DNA of 64,000 bases from Phorcus lineatus (Eukaryota > Mollusca > Gastropoda > Trochida > Trochidae): the NCBI GenBank assembly GCA_921293015.1, contig OV121092.1:27637264-27701263 (forward strand), given 5' to 3'. Below are positions 12,373 through 23,240 of the stretch, piece by piece (positions within the stretch are counted from its first letter, which is position 1; each line of letters starts with the position of its first letter). A program made the position numbers and the translations under genes. The notes under the pieces are model-generated. The model was not told the DNA's origin, did not search any database, and saw nothing but the letters and a program-made list of their open reading frames with translations.

Positions 12373-14216
12373 AACTGAACGCCAAAAGAAATGTTACACC
12401 TCTTTGAATTTGAATATAATAAAAAGTTACGTGTTCAGAGGAATTTGCTTTGTTGTGTTGTAACACTCCATCAGTGTAGTGTTTTGTGCTAAAACAGCAG
12501 ACCTGTAACTTTAATGGTAAATAAGTTATCACCAGTTCTTCATGGGAGGGGTCAATTGTCCTATTTCCGATAATGCACAAAAACAACAAAATTATAGAAT
12601 ACATAATCATTAGTTTAATGACAAATTGTATGTGATCAGTATCTGGTATGTCCGCCATTGGCATTCAAACATGCCTGAACTCTTCGTCTCGCAGAAAACA
12701 CCAGTCGTCTGATTAAAGCAGGTGGTATCTGCCTCCATTCGGCCATCAATGCAGCAATAAGTTGTTGACGTGTGTGTGGTTGGTGTCGACGTTGACGGAT
12801 CCTTCGATCGATGTAATCCCAGAGGTGCTCGATGGGATTCATATCGTGCGATCTGGCAGGCCAAGGCAAAACGTGGACGTTGTTGACGTTGAGGTACTGT
12901 AACGTCACTCTGGCTACATGAGGACGAGCATTGTCCTGTATAAAAAGGGTGTTTGGATGGCGTTGTAAGAATGGGATGACCTCTGGCTGTAGGACCCTGT
13001 CAATGGACCTCTGCGCCGTCAGATTGCCGTCAATGGCAATGAGGTCGGTGGTTGCTTTGCCGCGTATCCCAACCCAGACCATGACGCTGCCTCAACCGAA
13101 AGGGATAACTTCCTGTACGCAGCAGCGTGCCTCCCTCTCACCCCGGCGACGGTAGACCCTCTTTCTCCCGTCTGCTACGTGCATCTGGAACCGACTTCCG
13201 TCGGAAAATAACACTCTCTGCCAGTTTTGGTTTTGCCAAGGTCGAACAATTCTGGCCCAAGCAACCCTCTTTTGCCGATGTCGGTGCGTCAACAGCATTG
13301 CTCGCATCGGCCGGTACGACCTCAGTTCATGTTGTTGGAGCCTTCTTCTCAGCGTCTGGGGACTGATTCGGTGTCCAACTGCAGTAGAAGCTGTCGTTGT
13401 GGCGGCTTGCAAGCGGTTCCTGAGATGCATTGAAGTAGGTACCGGTCTTCATTTGGGGTTGTCACTGGCGGGCTGCCGCTTCTAGCTCGGTCTCGAGTGG
13501 ATCCAGGTTGTTGTAGACGTCCACGCAGCCTAAGAATGCTCTAATCGCTCTTTCCCGCCCTTCAGTTGTTAATCTCGGCATTGTAATCGAATTATGATGT
13601 GAAACAATGAATACAGGGGCCTTTTATACCCGTGACCAACTGATTTCATGTGCATTTCATGCGTGGTAAAAATTATATGGCTACGTTTTGGTGACATGAT
13701 CCTTCTGATAAAAACCGAAATGTTTAATCAGTTCACTATTTAGAAAGATTTAGAAACAAATCTAGTCCGTAAACATGCGCCAAAGCTTCCTAAAACAATC
13801 GAATCACATTTTTAACAAAAACGTTTTCTTAGAATCTTATGGTTGTGTTTAGAATAGAAAAATAACAAATCTCAATATTTCGTCATTTTCAGACAAAAAA
13901 ACGAATAAATATTTCCCAAAACATAACTTATTTCCTTTTTTTAAATGTGCATTCGTTATCAGAGAAAACAAAGTCAGTTTGGTTAATTGTTACAATTTTC
14001 ACTTCAATTAGTGCATGAGCGGAAATAGGACAATTGACCCCACCCATGAATAACTTGCGATAACTTATTTACCATTAAAGTTACAGGTCTTCTATTTTAG
14101 CACAAAACGCTAAACTGATGGAGTGTTTCAACACAATAACGACAATTCCTCTGAACACGTCACTTTTTATGATATTCAAATTCAAAGAGGTGTAACATTT
14201 CTTTTGGCGTTCAGTT
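12373..14216 (-). mobile_element. Tc1-like DNA transposon with 206-bp inverted repeats
   Basis: The element spans about 1.84 kb. Its termini begin AACTGAACGCCAAAAGAAAT on the left (12373) and the reverse complement on the right (ending 14216). The inverted repeats run about 206 bp (12373-12578 and 14011-14216) with scattered substitutions. TA flanks the left end at 12371-12372, whereas the right flank reads CA, so the TA duplication has decayed. A broken transposase gene lies inside on the minus strand. Repeats this long are unusual beside the 19-bp repeats of the related element at 25 kb. Confidence 0.9.
12636..13581 (-). pseudogene. Tc1-like transposase, DD34E, inactivated
   Basis: This is a cut-and-paste transposase of the Tc1/mariner superfamily. 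From the start (MPRLTTEGRERAIRAF at 13581) the N-terminal helix-turn-helix region is largely lost. A frameshift then separates VTTPNEDR from MHLRNRL. The catalytic domain is otherwise readable: first Asp in LFSDGSRFQM, second Asp in IQDNARPHVAR, Glu in DMNPIEHLWD, with 34 residues between the last two (DD34E). A single in-frame TGA (13094-13092) interrupts the PFGGGSVMVW motif. The protein ends near 12636 with a Gly-Gly-His-Thr-Arg-Tyr tail. With the DNA-binding domain deleted, a frameshift and a stop, it cannot encode a full enzyme. Confidence 0.93.
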
Positions 14217-14787
14217 CATGTTAGGCTATACTCATGTGCATGAGAATAATACAGTGTGTCTATTTTGTTTTGAAAGAAATTTAGGTTATATTTGTAAAGT
14301 GATATTACATTTAAAGAGAAACTACGTGAGTTGTTGAAGTTACACATTTTAACCGTCAATGTTTTTTATTGTTACGAGAAGTGCTTAATCATTGTTAGGC
14401 TATTCGGTTAGGCATAATGAAGTTTGATGTAGCAATTTTGATCGAAAACCGAACAATGCAAAGCTGACGTTGGTCAGTATCGATACAGGTTTGAAAGATG
14501 GGTTTTTCTGATTTCATTGAGATTTATAGGTTCGATTTATGTATAATGAAAAATTGAGAAACATAAACTGTCTTTTTTTGCATTTGATATTGATAGTTGA
14601 GATTTTTCAATTTTAACATCAAAATGTCCCTTTTTCTTGTAAAGCCAAATAAATGTCATTTAAACAAGATGTTTCCCTTAAAGATATTAGTGTTGACTTC
14701 AGTTTGTTGATTTATAAAGTTAATTTAAGCTATGTTTGTCTTTGAAAGGTCGTAGCATGTTAAACTTCTAAAATTGCTTGGAGGATA
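14217..14787. other. Non-coding, nothing identified
   Basis: This is AT-rich flanking DNA between Tc1 element 1 and the candidate frame at 14.8 kb. No repeat or gene was recognised. Confidence 0.4.
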
Positions 14788-15039
14788 ATGTTTTCAATCG
14801 AAATGCCGTGTAAGGCCGATATTGATGATCCAGTTTTTCACCTCCTTAGAAGAAAAGATAAGATGCCAGCCGCACTTCTTGTAAAGAAACATTTTTTTGC
14901 CCTAGGTGCGAAGGGTCTCTTTTCTAAAAAAACCCAGACTGGTCAGAAAGTACATTACGTACATATATTACATACATGCAAACATAGTATACTATGCGTT
15001 ATTTTAATAAAACGTCTTTTTATTCGTGTAAATACATAA
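14788..15039 (+). CDS. Weak candidate exon with SNAG-like peptide
   Basis: The open frame is 83 codons. Its first two thirds look coding; the last third (from about 14960) reads through simple ACAT-rich sequence and is unlikely to be exon. An internal Met at 14863 begins MPAALLVKKHFF. This resembles the N-terminal SNAG repressor motif of Snail/Slug-type zinc-finger proteins (consensus MPRSFLVKKHF), but the Arg at position 3, important in that family, is replaced by Ala. A has position -3 before that ATG. A donor could lie at about 14940-14950 but is weak, and no zinc fingers are visible downstream. It could be chance similarity. Confidence 0.15.
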   Translation: MFSIEMPCKADIDDPVFHLLRRKDKMPAALLVKKHFFALGAKGLFSKKTQTGQKVHYVHILHTCKHSILCVILIKRLFIRVNT

Positions 15040-16195
15040 GATACCGTCAAACAAGTTCAGCAAACAAATAAAATAGTTTTTTAAAATCTTTTATGAAAGG
15101 TACTACGAAATGATCTTTTGTGTAAGCGACAGACGTTTATAAGATAAGGAAAGATGAGAAATTACTCGAAAGGGAAATATTTTTATGAAAAATTGATTTC
15201 CGGAAACCATTAAGATCACTAGGTCAATTTAGAGTCAAATTGTAACTGATAAATAAATAACTGGATAAAAATATTGACCATATCTCCTTCAATACCGCAT
15301 AAACCTCCTAATTATGTATTCAACAAAAAAGTCAAGGAAAACTCCAATCAATATAAATGCATCATCCAGATTATCATATGAAGTACGCGTTTAAAGTATC
15401 TCAATCCAAAATCGAAGTGTTCTTTAACTTAAATTATTGCTCAGATTTGTTCAAATATAGTTTATTGTGGGAACGAAAATGTGAGTAGTCTCACTTAGAG
15501 TAGAGCGATGTCTGGAAGTTTTAACCTGCTGTCAAGGGACGGTGCATAACTCTTTGCTAATCACAGTCTGGCAGACTGATATTCCCATGATACGCTCCGA
15601 CCTTTCCTGCCAACTTCAGACGCCGTTGCTTATTGTTCTAATTTCGTAGACCTTTTGTCATTATGCCGTTTCAATATCAGGCTAAAACTGATGAAGTAAG
15701 TTTCTTCAATATGCATTAGGAATGATATGGATAGATTGATATGTTTTTATTTTCAGAGAAGAATTAATTTTCAAAATTTTCTAAATAGTTCTTTATTGCT
15801 GGTGTACTTAAAACTTAAAACAAATATACAGTGATGGGAATATGAATATTTGACAAGGAATTGGAAGAGTTCGCCATTGCATTGATTAAAATTCATTCTT
15901 AAAGTTATAGATGCTTGAGAATATGTCTACTGTGCGTTACGCTATGGAAGCGACCATAAAATCAATCATTACCGAACAATGATTCCGATTCCTTAGATAT
16001 TTCATGCGACGTTGGAACTTGTAAGTTGAACCTTGAAACACTGAAAATTAATTTTCAATGTCAAATAAAAAGATCATCATTTAAATGAATAGACGAACAG
16101 AAAATGAGAACTTAAAAAGTTATTTTTATATTTAAAACATTTACATACATGTCATTATTATTTCAAGCGTAGGTTAAATGAATATCAGTTAACTG
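15040..16195. other. Non-coding, nothing identified
   Basis: No supported gene, repeat or RNA element was found. Confidence 0.4.
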
Positions 16196-16208
16196 TCTAT
16201 GCCAGTAC

Positions 16209-16490
16209 TGGGGGCGGGATAGCGCAATGGTTAGCGCGTTCGGCTTCCGATCAAGAGGTCTGCAATGGAGAAGTGTTCTACACGCAGAAAGGTTCGGGTG
16301 CAATGCTACACTAAACCTCAGCGCAGTACCACCAATCGTTTGCTAGTTCCAGTGACCAGTCGATGATCATAGGTTTCACCGCAATACATAGTCATATTAG
16401 CGTTGCGGGCTTTCTTACTACTATAATACTAGCAACCGTGATAAAAGTGAAATAACTTGAAAGCGGCGTTAAACCCCAAGTCACCTCACC
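16209..16490 (+). mobile_element. tRNA-derived SINE with 13-bp target duplication
   Basis: The 282-bp element begins with a tRNA-like head. A box A-like sequence (TAGCGCAATGGTTAGCGCG) lies near its start, and a box B-like GGTTCGGGTGC lies about 80 bp further in. The 3' end carries AAGCGGCGTTAAACCCCAAG then TCACCTCACC. The flanks TCTATGCCAGTAC (16196-16208) and TCTATGCCTGTAC (16491-16503) form a 13-bp target-site duplication with one mismatch, which fixes both ends. RNA polymerase III transcription and LINE-driven insertion are known for this class. It is not a functional tRNA because no acceptor stem closes. Confidence 0.88.
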
Positions 16491-16503
16491 TCTATGCCTG
16501 TAC

Positions 16504-18040
16504 CAGATAAACTTTGTACGAATATGTTTAGCAGCACTGAACGCAGCATGTGGTTAAGTCGAAGACCTTGAATCAAACAATGATAGATGATACGTATACA
16601 ATAAGTAACTTTCAATATGAGGTTGTACATGGTTAACTCTTAAAAGCCACAACTACTTAGTAACATGGGAGGTCAAACGCTTAAACATTTTGTCCGAATT
16701 TTCTGCCGTGTTTGTTGATATACATTCTTGATATACATCAGAGGTTATTCAGTTCATTTCCTACTTTGTAACCTCCTTTACAAGGGGAGCAGAATAAAGA
16801 ATCCTGATTGGTTGCAACTGAATGTAGTTATGCAATCAGTGAGGTTTAAAACTGAGCATTCGGCCTGTTCCTGTAACCTTTGAGAGGACTACACCTGCGC
16901 ACGTATTTCTTTCAAAGAAGTATTTAGTCAGAGAAGAAAAACGATATTTGATTAAATAGGAATAAGAACCGGTCATTGTTGCAAATTTTCACCGTAAAGA
17001 AAAAGCTGAAAGCTTGTACAGGAGGTTATTTAAGAAGAAATGACTAAAGTGATGTTTATAGGAGAGAATACACTGAACATAACATATTGTCAAATGGACG
17101 CCAGTTTAAGTGTGTATACATATATGAGATCGCAAACTCTTGCCTCTCCATGACCTTCAAAATGTTTTAACATATGAGGTAAATCGTTTTAACACATTTA
17201 TAAAATTTGTCTGACAATACTCTCAACGCAAGTATGCAATGGGGTTAGGATAAAGAATTTTTCAGATCGTTAAGTTTGTGTCAGGCAGAATGATTATGTA
17301 CCATGTGAGAAACTGGCATCTGAAGAGTGTACGCCTTTTTGTCTTTTCATTCACAAATACTTGTCAGTTCCTTCAATCAGACGGGAACATATTGAATAGA
17401 TGTCCGGCTTGATAATTTGAAAACAATCCATCGCTGTCTAATGCCAAAAAAATCCTTTCGCACTTTCGATTTCTTTTCCGAGAATGGGTTCTGTAACAGA
17501 CTCATCGGCAGCTGACAGAAGCTATTAAGCGATTCTCTTTATTGTTTATCCTGCAAAAAGTGTGGGCTAAGGTAATGGATCAGCTGAGAGAATGTTATTT
17601 ATTTGTTCGTATGAAAATATTGTTGACATTCATCCGAACGGAGACAGGCCTCCTTTCCGGACAAGAAAAAAATATCATGGAGGTTCGAAAATGTATAAGG
17701 AAAGCCAAGTGTTTGTTATCTAAGATTTAAATAATTCTATGTCTCTGAGTTTTATGTTTTGAGATGAATTCTCACAAAAAAAATGTTTTATATGTTTCAA
17801 AATATACTTTCAAAATATACCTTGTGTACTTATTCATTTGATCAGTTATCAGATCAGTCGATTGTTGATACTTAGCTTTGTAATAAAATGTCTAATTCGG
17901 ATGTTGAGATCCCATCAAGGTGCGGGATAAAAGGGTAATTCTACCATGATAGGTTTTTAACCCGACGTTGAAACCCTTTCCTTTTTTTCAAAAGATGAAT
18001 AGGAGACAGATAGGCAAAAGCTTCAGACATAAAAACATAT
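16504..18040. other. Non-coding, nothing identified
   Basis: The stretch is AT-rich with a short open frame at 17542-17730 that has no recognised features. Confidence 0.4.
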
Positions 18041-18054
18041 CAATAGATGTTCAC

Positions 18055-18680
18055 AGATATAGAACTGAGACAAATGGTCGAAATGTTATATCAAGGAGAA
18101 GTCAGGAACAGTAAAACACAAAATAGAGACAAGAGAATTTAGACAAATCGGTAAACATATTGGCAAAGCAAGATATACTAGAAGGCATTTATGGACGATG
18201 GAGACAAAGTGGTCAAAATATTAGATCAAGTAGACAATCCGGTAGAGTAGGAAACAAAATAGAGATAGGAAATGGGTAGGCATATAGGCGAAGCTACACA
18301 CACAAGAACACATTGATAGAATGACAGAGACAAAATGGTCGAACAATTAGAACAAGGCGACAATGATATATAGTAAAAACCCACATAAACCGATCAGGTG
18401 GAATTGAGACACACGGGGAGACATCGAAGATGAAGGAATAGAGACACAAGAATTGAGAAGCGAAACAAACATTGACAAACACAGATACATAAAAATACTT
18501 TTGATATGTAAAAAGGAACTTGATAGGTAAATCTATCAATACGACAGGCAAAAGGAAGATTAAGATAATGTGAATAATGGCAAAAAGGAAGGTGCACGGA
18601 ATAGATAACAAGTTGAAATAGCGATATACCGTCATGAAGAAATAGTTGTAATAGAGGAGAGACTCGGAACAAAGCATTTC
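18055..18680. repeat. Purine-rich degenerate tandem repeat
   Basis: GAGACAAA(A/G)TGGTC-type units recur at about 18067, 18201 and 18327, a step of roughly 126-134 bp. A related block lies at 23240-23590 and a weaker one at 53880-54070. Long hydrophobic frames on the minus strand (18294-18677, 23243-23593) are simply translations of the pyrimidine-rich strand. They were not accepted as genes. Confidence 0.65.
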
Positions 18681-18810
18681 AGAGAAGGTATGGGGTTGGC
18701 TTTCAAGGAAAAACGTGGGCGAGAAAGAAGTGAAATAGATAGATATTGCTTACGACATATTGTTAAATCTAGCCTACGTGTTGTGTCAATTCTAATGTCC
18801 TCTTTTAGTG

Positions 18811-18895
18811 ACATTCCAGAAGTTGTAGTAGTATGAAGTACACGATTTTATGGATATTCAACTTCTTTAATTCTTGTGTTCATCAGACAAACTAT
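18811..18895 (-). mobile_element. Penelope-like tail remnant
   Basis: The segment is homologous to the left half of the 11.3-kb element: ATTC(C/T)AGAAGTTGT, then ATTTTATGGATATTCAACTTC on the plus strand. On the minus strand an intact CTGATGA (plus-strand TCATCAG at about 18889-18895) precedes the tail. The ribozyme stem and GAAAC between them have been lost, so this copy keeps the 5' core that the other copies lack. Confidence 0.45.
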
Positions 18896-21227
18896 GAATT
18901 CAAATACTAAACATTTTTTACTGAATCCTTGCTATAAAATTTTAGCAAACATTATCAGAAGTTGTGAATCTAAACAAAACATAATGAGTATCCTTAAACT
19001 GTTGTGGTATTAAGTGTTATCTGAGCCTACATAAAACCTCATGCGTAATGCCTGTGTACACTGTTACACAGTGGACTAATTCAAATTCCATGACTTAACC
19101 GTAGGCATGATCCTTGCTTAGATTTCAATCTGTACTAACTAGTGGTGCTTGAAGATGTAACAGATGTGAATCTAAAGCTTCCCCAAATTGGTATGTCTTC
19201 AATCTTTTGGGCTCTTTTAGTCATCAGTCATGCTTTGATCTTACAAACTTCTCTTGGCTGAAACTGGTAAAAAAGGAAGTCTAAGTTAAGGATAGATTCG
19301 TCAAAGACACAAGATATGTTTGAGGCCATTTTTTCAGGATAACATGTATAGAGAACAAAAACTTACACAATGAAAAGAACACTAAGTTAATGTTGCCAAA
19401 AAAAAACGAATATAAAGAAAGTAAAGTTGAAATTTGCAATTATGTATACAAAGATATCCAAGTATTCTTAAACCTTTCATTTGTTTGTTTGTTTCGGAAT
19501 ATGACTCCAAGATAAATCTTATAAAAGGATAACTGCTCCAAAGGAATACTGTATTAATAAGGTAATGCTTACGCTTACGCTTAATGTAAGGTTATTAGTT
19601 TGCTTATTAGCGTTTCATCAATAAATGAGATCTATCGAAAAGTGTAATAACTACTTTTTACAGTTTACTTTACATGAAAAACAGAATCCTTTGTAAGTAT
19701 CATATGCATAATATGCATGTTTAGCTGTTTGAAATGTTGTTTGTCATTTTCTCATGTTCATTTAAACCAATCACCACCTGAGTCCTACTATCAAACGCTG
19801 TTCTTTCGAATTCAAATGTCAATGTTTAACAAAAAATCCCGTTGAAACTTAAAATCTAGGATGCTTTTTGATCTGTCAGAAATAAATATTCCTTAAAATC
19901 AAGATTTTGTGGTCTTAATGATGCTAGACGGAATTGTCTAAAGACCCCTCCGCCGATTTAAGCTCGCCTTATTGAACTGGATTAGATTAGACAGTATGGA
20001 ATAAAACGTCCTCAGACAAACTTTGTAAAATCAATGAATCAATTGTGTGACAGTCTAAATTTGATTCAATCGTCAGGATATGACAGATTGTTTTACAGAT
20101 GTCATTTTGGATATATTAGGGACAAACATTATATCTGTACAATATGGAAAATAATGCCATTCAAGGTTCAATATTGATCCCGGTATGCTATATGATATTC
20201 ATTTATTTGAGTAATAATAAAATTAGATATAACCACTTACCTCGCTTTAGTTAATAACGAAAATGTTGAATTGTAATGGTTGATAATTTTCATTTTGATA
20301 TAGGGCAACCATTGATAAATAATTTTTTACCAAGATGAAATTTGGCTGAAAATTTTTACATTTTAGGTATGCCATTTTTATTGACTACATTTAAAAAAAG
20401 GAAGATCGATTCAAGCTTGAAGGGCATAACATCAGTTGTGGAACGTGTGATAAATGATAAGAAGCTCATATTGTGGTAAAGGATCGGCAAATGGTAGGTG
20501 TTGATTTGACAGCTGAAAATCTCTATTTACATTTAATAAGATCTGAAACAATATATTTCTGTACTCAATTTCAGTGTCTTATTATATATATAACATGATA
20601 TTGAACGTAAAATATTGTACATTTTAGAAGATATAGGAATATTTTGTTACAAAAGATAACGCAAACATCAGAGAGGATTTGCCCCCATTCTTTTATCAAT
20701 TGTTCCTGTCATAAACAACTTCCAAAATATACCACTATCTTGGCAGTTCATGTTTTAAAAGGAAAATCTAAAGTAAAAAATCTCTGTCCACAAAAGTCAA
20801 TTAACAATGGAACTGGAAAAGAAAGTTTCATCGCATTTAATTTTACACTTTATATCTTTCGACATGTTGGAGCGAGTACATTTACATGTATTGCATTCTT
20901 TGCTTAAGCGATAATGCATTGGCAGATGGATAGCCTCAAAAGTAGTGGAAATTGTTTGTAAGTGCAATACGTTTGGTAGGAAAATAAAGTTAAAGCGTGT
21001 AAATTGAAATATAGAAATCAATTTCAGTTATAAACAAATGTTACATTGTTAGTCCTAGCATAATTTGAGGGTCCTATCAGCATAACCGTTTAGTCAACAG
21101 AAACTCACTCGAAACAAAGTCTGCTAATTTAGCCTTACTTTCTATCAGCACCTTTAAAAAAAATCTAAACTGGCAAAACTACTAAGAAATCGAATGACAT
21201 GAAAAGTTAACAAATTTAACATTTGAA

Positions 21228-21333
21228 TTTGTTTGATAACGGTGTTAGTATCTACACCGAAACATCGTATTTATTGCAATAAAGAAGTTGACTATCAATG
21301 TGAACATCTTAATCAATCCGGCTTCTAAAATGC
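21228..21333 (+). mobile_element. Penelope-like tail with hammerhead-like hairpin
   Basis: This single copy is homologous to the right arm of the 11.3-kb palindrome: TTGATAAC, then GGTGT-TAGTATCT-ACACC, GAAAC, then AATAAAGAAGTTGACTATC, and an end resembling the complement of CATTCTAGAAG. The hairpin keeps pairing although its bases differ from the 11.3-kb copy, including an A-U to G-C change. TTGATAA matches the hammerhead CTGATGA box at five of seven positions. It is probably inactive. Confidence 0.45.
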
Positions 21334-22619
21334 CCCCTATAGAAAATCTAACATTTACTGTTAAAGGTAACTTTCCATAATTAAAGTTCATACCTGTTTG
21401 GTTAGGCGATCTTTGTTAACAACGCGATTGAGACTTAGTAAGCCGACCACTTAATAATTCCATTTGCATATCCACCAAGGAAACTATTGACATATATATA
21501 TATGTGATTTTTTTAAGTCTGTTTGCAGATAATGGCTTCTTTACTCTGCGACTTGCAGGAACAATTCCAAAAGACATGAATGTGGTATGACTACCATCTC
21601 TGATGAAAGACAGGACAGTCTGTAGTTTTCGTAGTTAAATATACTGCTTTCAATATAACTTTACTTTTAAATCAATTTGTACAGTGAAACATGTCAAAGT
21701 CTAGTAGATTCATTGTCACAAGGAGTAATTTGAAACAATTTTATGTTGTTTTTCTGGTAGATGGTAAAAATCTTCTTTTGCCATGTAAATTCATATACTT
21801 CTCTGCGACTGCCTTATATAATCATGAACTTCGAGCATTACACGATTCCAACTCTAATTGGAAAACAGAACGATTCAGAATATTTTTTGTCAGTGCTGGC
21901 GCATTTTCCAGAAACGTTTGAGTTAATAATCAGGACTTGCAAACAAAATCCGTGACAGATACCTTAAAGAAGAAAGCCATTTTGACATCTAAGAAGACAT
22001 ATCAATTTATACATATGGCATCATATGACTGAAATGGCATTTATCTGAAATTTAATTATACAAAGGCGTTTAATATCCAGCTAATAATGATTTACAATAG
22101 CCCTCAGAATACATGAATTATAACCTGTCTATATTTTTCACAAGACAAAAGTTCCTTAAGGAATGTTTGATTTTGACATCCCCCATTAATTTTGGTGTGG
22201 TAAACTTTAACATATAACAAATTTTCCCTGTTGGAATGTTGAGCAAGGTTACTTGTTATTACATACTTTATTAATCAATTTCCTTTCTCATTAACCAAGA
22301 AACATTTTATTAGATTCACAGCAGTTTCTAAACACTAGGGCACACATCCCTCGATTTCTCTAAACTATATGTTGACATATGTTCTACATTAAAATATTTA
22401 AGTATAACGGGACAAAAATAATTAAGGTACTACAAATGTAATTCATCATTGTCCTTGATGTGGTGTTGAATTATGCATATCATCATATCATCATATCGTA
22501 AGTCCTGATAATGTATAATAAACATTAGTGATTGCTGTCTACACCGATAAGCTGGGTTTAAAATCACATTCATGTACATTTGTGATCTCCGATTTCAGTT
22601 GAGTTATATACATCTTTAA

Positions 22620-23240
22620 CATACAGACAGTTTTAAATCGAACGTTTGAAACTCACACGACAATTTGACATGATATATGATATAAGAAATCATTCAATTG
22701 GCTGACAAGGCAAGTCATTAAAATAGACAATCATAATGGAACATTAAACCATATTTTTAAATCAAAATTTCAAAAATAGTTTCATATATGAAATACCGTT
22801 CAAATATTTAATCTTTCAAATCTTTTGATTTAAAAACTTTTGTCATTTCATATGCACAACCTCATGTTAAAGTGCTACATGTAAAGTGACACCGTTTTAA
22901 GTCTTAACGCATGGAATGCTTTCCTCCTGCCACGCTAGATAACTCTGAAATTTGTCTCAGTTCTCTGCTTATAAATCATGTGAATTCTAGAAATCTTAAT
23001 AAAATGACATCTAATGTACATTTGTTTTAATATGGTCAGTGGAATGGAATAAATGAATAATGACTTATAAGAATGGTTAGCGAGAATTATAGATATAAAG
23101 TCAAATGTTCTTTATGTAAACAAGTATCAGAATAAGAAATAATAATCCTAGATAATGAATTGTTCAGAATGTATGTACAAAAAATCTGATCTATAGTTAA
23201 ATGTTGAAACTACATGTTGATTGAGCAGCAGAGCAAAATT
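22620..23240. other. Non-coding, between duplicate copies
   Basis: No element or gene was identified. It separates duplicate copy 1 from copy 2. Confidence 0.35.

Larger units (their letters stand above)
18050..22620. repeat. Diverged segmental duplicate, copy 1
   Basis: The segment matches 23.2-29.5 kb in the same orientation at several ordered anchors. Both have an AGATAATGTGAATAATG block (18565; 23465). Both have AGGATAGATTCGTCAAAGACA (19290; 24155). The block TTACATTTAAT(A/T)AGAT(C/A)TGAA recurs (20528; 26988). AATGGCT(T/C)CT(T/C)TA at about 21530 matches 28339. CTTGCAAACAAAATCCGTGA recurs (21937; 28873). The TTAACCAAGAAACATTTTAT block (22296) recurs in all four copies. Identity looks moderate with many gaps. 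The boundaries are approximate. Confidence 0.75.

Noticed and set aside
12299-12664. 121-codon minus-strand frame over the left end of Tc1 element 1
   Set aside because: It runs through the inverted repeat and overlaps the transposase C-terminus in another frame.
16209-16290. A possible tRNA gene
   Set aside because: Box A- and B-like sequences are present but no acceptor or anticodon stem closes. The target duplication shows it is a SINE.
18294-18677. 127-codon hydrophobic minus-strand frame, with a similar one at 23243-23593
   Set aside because: Both are translations of the pyrimidine-rich strand of a degenerate purine-rich repeat. Their similarity follows from DNA duplication, and the frames shift between copies.
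21691-21921. 76-codon frame in duplicate copy 1
   Set aside because: The homologous DNA at about 28480-28870 does not keep the frame, so it is not conserved as protein.
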